A stretch of DNA of 5,176 nucleotides, taken from contig CALJNJ010000201.1 of assembly GCA_937981945.1 (NCBI GenBank), positions 1 through 5,176 of the forward strand, in the 5' to 3' direction. The stretch is from an uncultured Caulobacterales bacterium. GTDB lineage: Bacteria; Pseudomonadota; Alphaproteobacteria; Caulobacterales; Maricaulaceae. Positions 1 to 5,176 of the stretch are shown one piece after another (position 1 is the first letter of the stretch; every line of letters starts with the position of its first letter). Made by a program: the position numbers and the translations under genes. Under the pieces are notes generated by a model that worked only from the letters and a program-made list of their open reading frames with translations, ran no database searches and was not told the DNA's origin.

Positions 1-186
1 CTGCCGGAACCTGTCCCGCAGACGGTTGTCAAACGTCCGTTTAGTTTCTTTGGTCGGAAGAAGGCCATCCCGGTCGCCACCACGCCGCCTGAAAGACCAA
101 AAGTTCGCAGCAATGGCGATTTGTTTGGCGAAGAGGCTGATGACGAATTGGAAATCCCGGCGTTTTTACGGCGTCAATCCCGCTAA
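1..186 (+). CDS. ftsZ: Cell division protein FtsZ, C-terminal end (5' partial)
   Basis: Frame 1 is open from the window edge to the TAA at 184-186, giving the last 61 residues. FtsZ is the tubulin-like GTPase that forms the division ring at midcell. The GTPase core lies upstream of the window. What is visible is the end of the variable linker (basic, Pro-rich, including FSFFGRKK near residues 14-21 of the fragment), an acidic stretch (EEADDE), and the conserved C-terminal peptide LEIPAFLRRQ followed by SR. In this family that peptide binds membrane tethers and regulators such as FtsA and ZipA-like partners. The IPAFLRRQ form is typical of Alphaproteobacteria, and ftsZ directly upstream of lpxC is a widely conserved arrangement. 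The identification rests on the terminal peptide and the gene order, because no catalytic part can be seen. Confidence 0.94.
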   Translation: MPEPVPQTVVKRPFSFFGRKKAIPVATTPPERPKVRSNGDLFGEEADDELEIPAFLRRQSR

Positions 187-204
187 ATAAGCCGACAGAT
201 ATAG

Positions 205-230
205 AAGACCCCGTTTCGGCGGGGTTTTTT
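205..230 (+). terminator. Rho-independent terminator after ftsZ
   Basis: ACCCCG (208-213) pairs with CGGGGT (220-225) around the six-base loop TTTCGG. The left arm can extend as AAG (205-207) against the T run, with one G-T pair. The T run spans 225-230. It lies 19 bases after the ftsZ stop codon, so it should end most transcripts of the division gene cluster and leave lpxC dependent on its own promoter or on read-through. Confidence 0.88.
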
Positions 231-241
231 ATGCTTGTTTC

Positions 242-268
242 ATGACTGAACTATGACTGCTTTGTCAT
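242..268. repeat. ATGAC direct and inverted repeats upstream of lpxC
   Basis: ATGACTG occurs at 242-248 and again at 253-259, exactly 11 bases apart, about one helical turn. The second copy also forms an inverted repeat with GTCAT at 264-268 (ATGAC, six bases, GTCAT). The cluster sits in the only sizeable gap of the window, just upstream of a weak promoter-like sequence. This could be an operator for an unidentified regulator of lpxC. The motifs are short and could be chance. Confidence 0.3.
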
Positions 269-269
269 C

Positions 270-299
270 TTGCGAAACAATCGGAAACAGGGCTTTTAT
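270..299 (+). promoter_or_regulatory. Possible sigma-70 type promoter for lpxC
   Basis: TTGCGA (270-275) and TTTTAT (294-299) each match 4 of 6 bases of the -35 and -10 consensus, with an 18-base spacer. GCTTTTAT at 292-299 also faintly resembles the alphaproteobacterial -10 element. An alternative -35, TTGTCA (262-267, 5 of 6), has no good -10 partner at normal spacing. A promoter is expected here because a terminator lies just upstream, but this particular assignment is weak. Confidence 0.3.
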
Positions 300-312
300 T
301 GCTTGAAGGTCT

Positions 313-317
313 GAGTC
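313..317. promoter_or_regulatory. GANTC site (possible CcrM/GcrA target) in lpxC leader
   Basis: GAGTC lies in the 5' leader of lpxC. In many alphaproteobacteria GANTC is methylated by the cell-cycle methyltransferase CcrM and read by the transcription factor GcrA at promoters. A second GANTC (GATTC, 355-359) overlaps the lpxC start codon. The sites are certain as sequence. Their role is inferred from position and from the rarity of GANTC in this window. Confidence 0.35.
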
Positions 318-339
318 TCATATTCTTGGGGCAATTAAA

Positions 340-344
340 AAGGA
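340..344 (+). promoter_or_regulatory. Ribosome binding site deciding the lpxC GTG start
   Basis: AAGGA, in an A-rich stretch, lies 8 bases before GTG at 353-355. This favours GTG over the in-frame TTG at 299, which has no convincing Shine-Dalgarno sequence and would add 18 residues absent from the family. Confidence 0.8.
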
Positions 345-352
345 AAATAAGC

Positions 353-1261
353 GTGATTCCGGTCAAACGACAGTCCACCATTAAATCTCCGGCCGTATTT
401 GCAGGCGTTGAACTGCATGGCGGTGAACATACGCGCGTGGTTTTAAAGCCCGCGAATGTGGGAACGGGTATTAAATTTGTACGCACGGACGTCACGGATC
501 GTAATAATCGTATTGATGTGCGCGCAGATGCGGTCACGGGCGTCAAAAATTGCACGACGCTTGCCAACGCGGCCGGCGTGAAAGTCTCGACCATTGAACA
601 TTTAATGGCGGCTCTGGCATCTGTTGGTATCGATAATTTGATTGTTGATATGGATGGCAGTGAATTACCGGCGCTGGACGGCAGTAGTGAGCCCTTTTTG
701 AAATTGATCGAGCAGGTCGGTATTGAACGACAGCCGGCGCCGAGACGTTACGTCAAGGTTCTAAAAGCGAAAGAAGTAAAACTTGGCAACCGTTTTGGGC
801 GAATAGAGCCAAACGATCATTTGCTTTTGGATGTTACGATTGATTTTGAAGACAAAGCCATCGGCCGACAGCGCATGGAAATCAAGCCCGATACCCGATC
901 GTTTCGGGAGCGTTTAGCATCGGCCAGAACGTTTGCGCGCGCGCACGAAGTCGCCGCCTTACAGGAAGCCGGTCTGAGTAAGGGCGGATCCTACGACAAT
1001 GCGGTTGTTGTTGACGGCGACAAAGTTTTGAACCCCGGCGGCCTTCGTTACAATGATGAATTTGTACGTCATAAGGCCCTGGATTTAATGGGTGATTTGT
1101 ATTTGGCGGGTCCTGTTTTAGGCAAAGTGACAACTGTTCGCGGTGGCCACGGCCTGAACCATGAATTGATGATGGCTCTCATTTCCGACCCAAAAGCTTG
1201 GAAATTTATCACCTTACCCGCAGAAAACACCCAAATGGGCTGTGATTCAGTCTTTGCCTAA
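353..1261 (+). CDS. lpxC: UDP-3-O-acyl-N-acetylglucosamine deacetylase LpxC
   Basis: LpxC is a cytoplasmic zinc amidase. It removes the acetyl group from UDP-3-O-acyl-GlcNAc, the committed step of lipid A synthesis. From the GTG start the protein has 302 residues, close to the usual ~305. Residue numbers count from that start. The N-terminal motif SPAVFAGVELHGGE begins domain I. STIEHLMAAL carries the catalytic Glu82 and zinc ligand His83. The substrate-binding motif LDGSSEPF follows at about 108-115. Thr193-Phe194 (ARTF) match the active-site pair before SKGGSYDNAVVVD. RHKALDLMGDL supplies zinc ligands His240 and Asp244 plus Lys241, and GGHGLNHE gives the general acid His266. All catalytic residues are present, each offset only a few positions from the E. 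coli numbers. The gene follows ftsZ and its terminator and precedes bamD by 82 bp. In E. coli LpxC level is set by FtsH proteolysis; the tail here ends in SVFA, loosely like the E. coli AVLA end. Confidence 0.97.
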   Translation: MIPVKRQSTIKSPAVFAGVELHGGEHTRVVLKPANVGTGIKFVRTDVTDRNNRIDVRADAVTGVKNCTTLANAAGVKVSTIEHLMAALASVGIDNLIVDMDGSELPALDGSSEPFLKLIEQVGIERQPAPRRYVKVLKAKEVKLGNRFGRIEPNDHLLLDVTIDFEDKAIGRQRMEIKPDTRSFRERLASARTFARAHEVAALQEAGLSKGGSYDNAVVVDGDKVLNPGGLRYNDEFVRHKALDLMGDLYLAGPVLGKVTTVRGGHGLNHELMMALISDPKAWKFITLPAENTQMGCDSVFA

Positions 1262-1324
1262 CATTTTTCTCACTTTTCCCCGCCGGTTTTCTCGTCTACA
1301 AGCCAAGCGAAAACAAGTACTTTA

Positions 1325-1329
1325 GAATC
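1325..1329. promoter_or_regulatory. GANTC site upstream of bamD, inside a -10-like TAGAAT
   Basis: GAATC overlaps TAGAAT (1323-1328, 5 of 6 bases of the -10 consensus) in the 82-bp lpxC-bamD gap, 14 bases before the bamD start. A methylated GANTC within a promoter is how GcrA-dependent promoters are built in Caulobacter. No -35 element at 16-18 bases upstream supports a promoter, so this is a candidate regulatory site only. Confidence 0.25.
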
Positions 1330-1343
1330 ACAATAAGGCTGTC

Positions 1344-2192
1344 ATGTCAGGAAAAATCGTAACTCGCCTCATGGTGTCTGCCGCGCTGGCCGTCATGGTC
1401 TCCGGCTGCTCTATATTAGGCGGCAGCGACAGTCGTGAACGTTTGGCCTATGTGGAACGCCCGGCTGAAAATATCTACAATGAAGGTATGGACAATATGG
1501 AGAAGAACGATTTGGAGAAAGCCAAATTATTCTTTCAAGAAGTCGAACGGCAACATCCGTTTTCAAAATGGGCCCGGCGATCCATGCTGATGACGGCCTA
1601 TGCCAATTATCTATCAGCTGATTACGAAGAGGCGGTGGCAACTGCGCAGCGTTTTATCAGTCTTCACCCGGGCAATGAAAGCACACCTTACGCTTATTAC
1701 CTGGTGGCCATGTCCTATTATGACCAAATCTATGATGTCGGCCGTGACCAAGCGACAACAACGAGCGCAGAAGCTGCTCTGCAACAAGTTGTCCGCCGTT
1801 ACCCCGAAAGCGATTATGCGCGGGATGCGCGACTGAAACTCGAGCTGACCCATGACCATTTGGCCGGCAAAGAGATGACAGTCGGGCGTTATTATTTGAA
1901 ACAAAACCAACAATTGGCGGCCATTGGTCGTTTCAAGACAGTTGTAAAAGACTTTGAAACCACGTCTCACGTTGAAGAAGCCATGCACCGATTGGTCGAG
2001 TCTTATGTTTCGATCGGAATTATTGAAGAAGCAAAGCTTGTTGGCTCCGTACTCGGCTACAATTATCCGAATAGTGAGTGGTATTCCGACAGTTACGATC
2101 TGTTGGAAAATTTCGGGGTTAATTTGGACGACGAAGTCGCGCGCGCCAAAGACCCCGGTTACTTCCGCCGTTTGCGGGAACGTTTGTTCTAG
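1344..2192 (+). CDS. bamD: Outer membrane assembly lipoprotein BamD (ComL/YfiO)
   Basis: BamD is the essential lipoprotein partner of BamA in the complex that folds beta-barrel proteins into the outer membrane; it faces the periplasm. The 282-residue product starts with a lipoprotein signal: basic n-region (MSGKIVTR), hydrophobic core at about 9-19, and lipobox VSGC with the lipidated Cys22. Residue +2 is Ser, not Asp, which fits Lol export to the outer membrane. The mature part holds five TPR-like helix pairs. ENIYNEGMDNMEKNDLEKAKLFFQEVERQHPFS (in part) at about 42-74 begins the first. Repeated aromatic/Pro endings follow: HPGNEST near 108-114, RYPESDYARDARLK near 152-165, YPNSEWYSDSYDLL near 241-254. 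The IYDVGRDQ segment at 129-136 is typical of the family. Length is slightly above the E. coli protein (245). AAGG at 1335-1338 is a short-spaced ribosome binding site for the ATG. recN starts 8 bp after its stop. Confidence 0.95.
   Translation: MSGKIVTRLMVSAALAVMVSGCSILGGSDSRERLAYVERPAENIYNEGMDNMEKNDLEKAKLFFQEVERQHPFSKWARRSMLMTAYANYLSADYEEAVATAQRFISLHPGNESTPYAYYLVAMSYYDQIYDVGRDQATTTSAEAALQQVVRRYPESDYARDARLKLELTHDHLAGKEMTVGRYYLKQNQQLAAIGRFKTVVKDFETTSHVEEAMHRLVESYVSIGIIEEAKLVGSVLGYNYPNSEWYSDSYDLLENFGVNLDDEVARAKDPGYFRRLRERLF
2178..2189. promoter_or_regulatory. GAAC-N4-GTTC palindrome before recN (possible LexA box)
   Basis: GAAC (2178-2181) and GTTC (2186-2189) are perfect inverted half-sites with four bases between, the arrangement of the Gram-positive LexA box (CGAAC-N4-GTTCG type). 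It covers the last four sense codons of bamD and ends 11 bases before the recN ATG. recN is a classic SOS gene in several bacteria. Most alphaproteobacterial LexA proteins instead bind GTTC-N7-GTTC, and GAACGTTT occurs twice elsewhere in this window, so chance is a real alternative. Confidence 0.25.
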
Positions 2193-2200
2193 GCAGGATT

Positions 2201-5176
<2,976 letters not shown>

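Noticed and set aside
299..352. TTG at 299 as the lpxC start, giving 320 residues
   Set aside because: The added 18 residues match nothing in the LpxC family, and the AAGGA at 340-344 is placed for the GTG at 353.
1286..1315. GGTTTTCTCG and CGAAAAC as a terminator hairpin between lpxC and bamD
   Set aside because: Only about six pairs form around a long loop, mostly A-T, and no T run follows.
1600..1836. + strand frames overlapping real genes (1600-1836, 1954-2250, 3063-3311, 3501-3800, 4037-4339)
   Set aside because: Each sits in another frame within bamD, recN or ligA, with unnatural composition and no family resemblance.

Overview
This window is the downstream end of an alphaproteobacterial division and cell wall (dcw) cluster. 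All genes are on the + strand, in the order 'ftsZ - lpxC - bamD - recN - ligA. The order itself, the FtsZ C-terminal peptide LEIPAFLRRQ and the style of the BamD and RecN proteins point to Alphaproteobacteria. Base composition looks balanced, so this is not an AT-rich SAR11 or Rickettsia type genome. I cannot name a genus. Every gene belongs to a well-known family, and no undescribed multi-gene system is visible here.

Layout. Positions 1-186 hold the last 61 codons of ftsZ (cell division GTPase), closed by a clear intrinsic terminator at 205-230. A 166-bp gap (187-352) follows, with a possible weak promoter, ATGAC repeats, one GANTC site and the lpxC ribosome binding site. lpxC (353-1261, GTG start) encodes the committed enzyme of lipid A synthesis. 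After an 82-bp gap comes bamD (1344-2192), a lipoprotein of the outer membrane beta-barrel assembly machine. Eight bases later recN (2201-3874) starts; it encodes an SMC-like ATPase for double-strand break repair. recN overlaps ligA by 4 bp (ATGA). ligA (3871 to beyond 5176) encodes the NAD+-dependent replicative DNA ligase, cut by the window after 435 codons, inside the zinc finger.

The terminator after ftsZ suggests that lpxC-bamD-recN-ligA is a separate transcription unit. The first two genes build the outer membrane (lipid A, barrel proteins); the last two repair and seal DNA. The tight spacing of bamD-recN-ligA implies co-transcription, and translational coupling at recN-ligA.

The observations most worth a second look are regulatory. 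A GAAC-N4-GTTC palindrome, the form of a Gram-positive-type LexA (SOS) box, ends 11 bases before the recN start codon. By manual count, GANTC (the CcrM methylation site) is strongly depleted in the window (7 against about 20 expected) while GATC is not; two of the seven GANTC sites lie in the short intergenic gaps and a third lies on the lpxC start codon.
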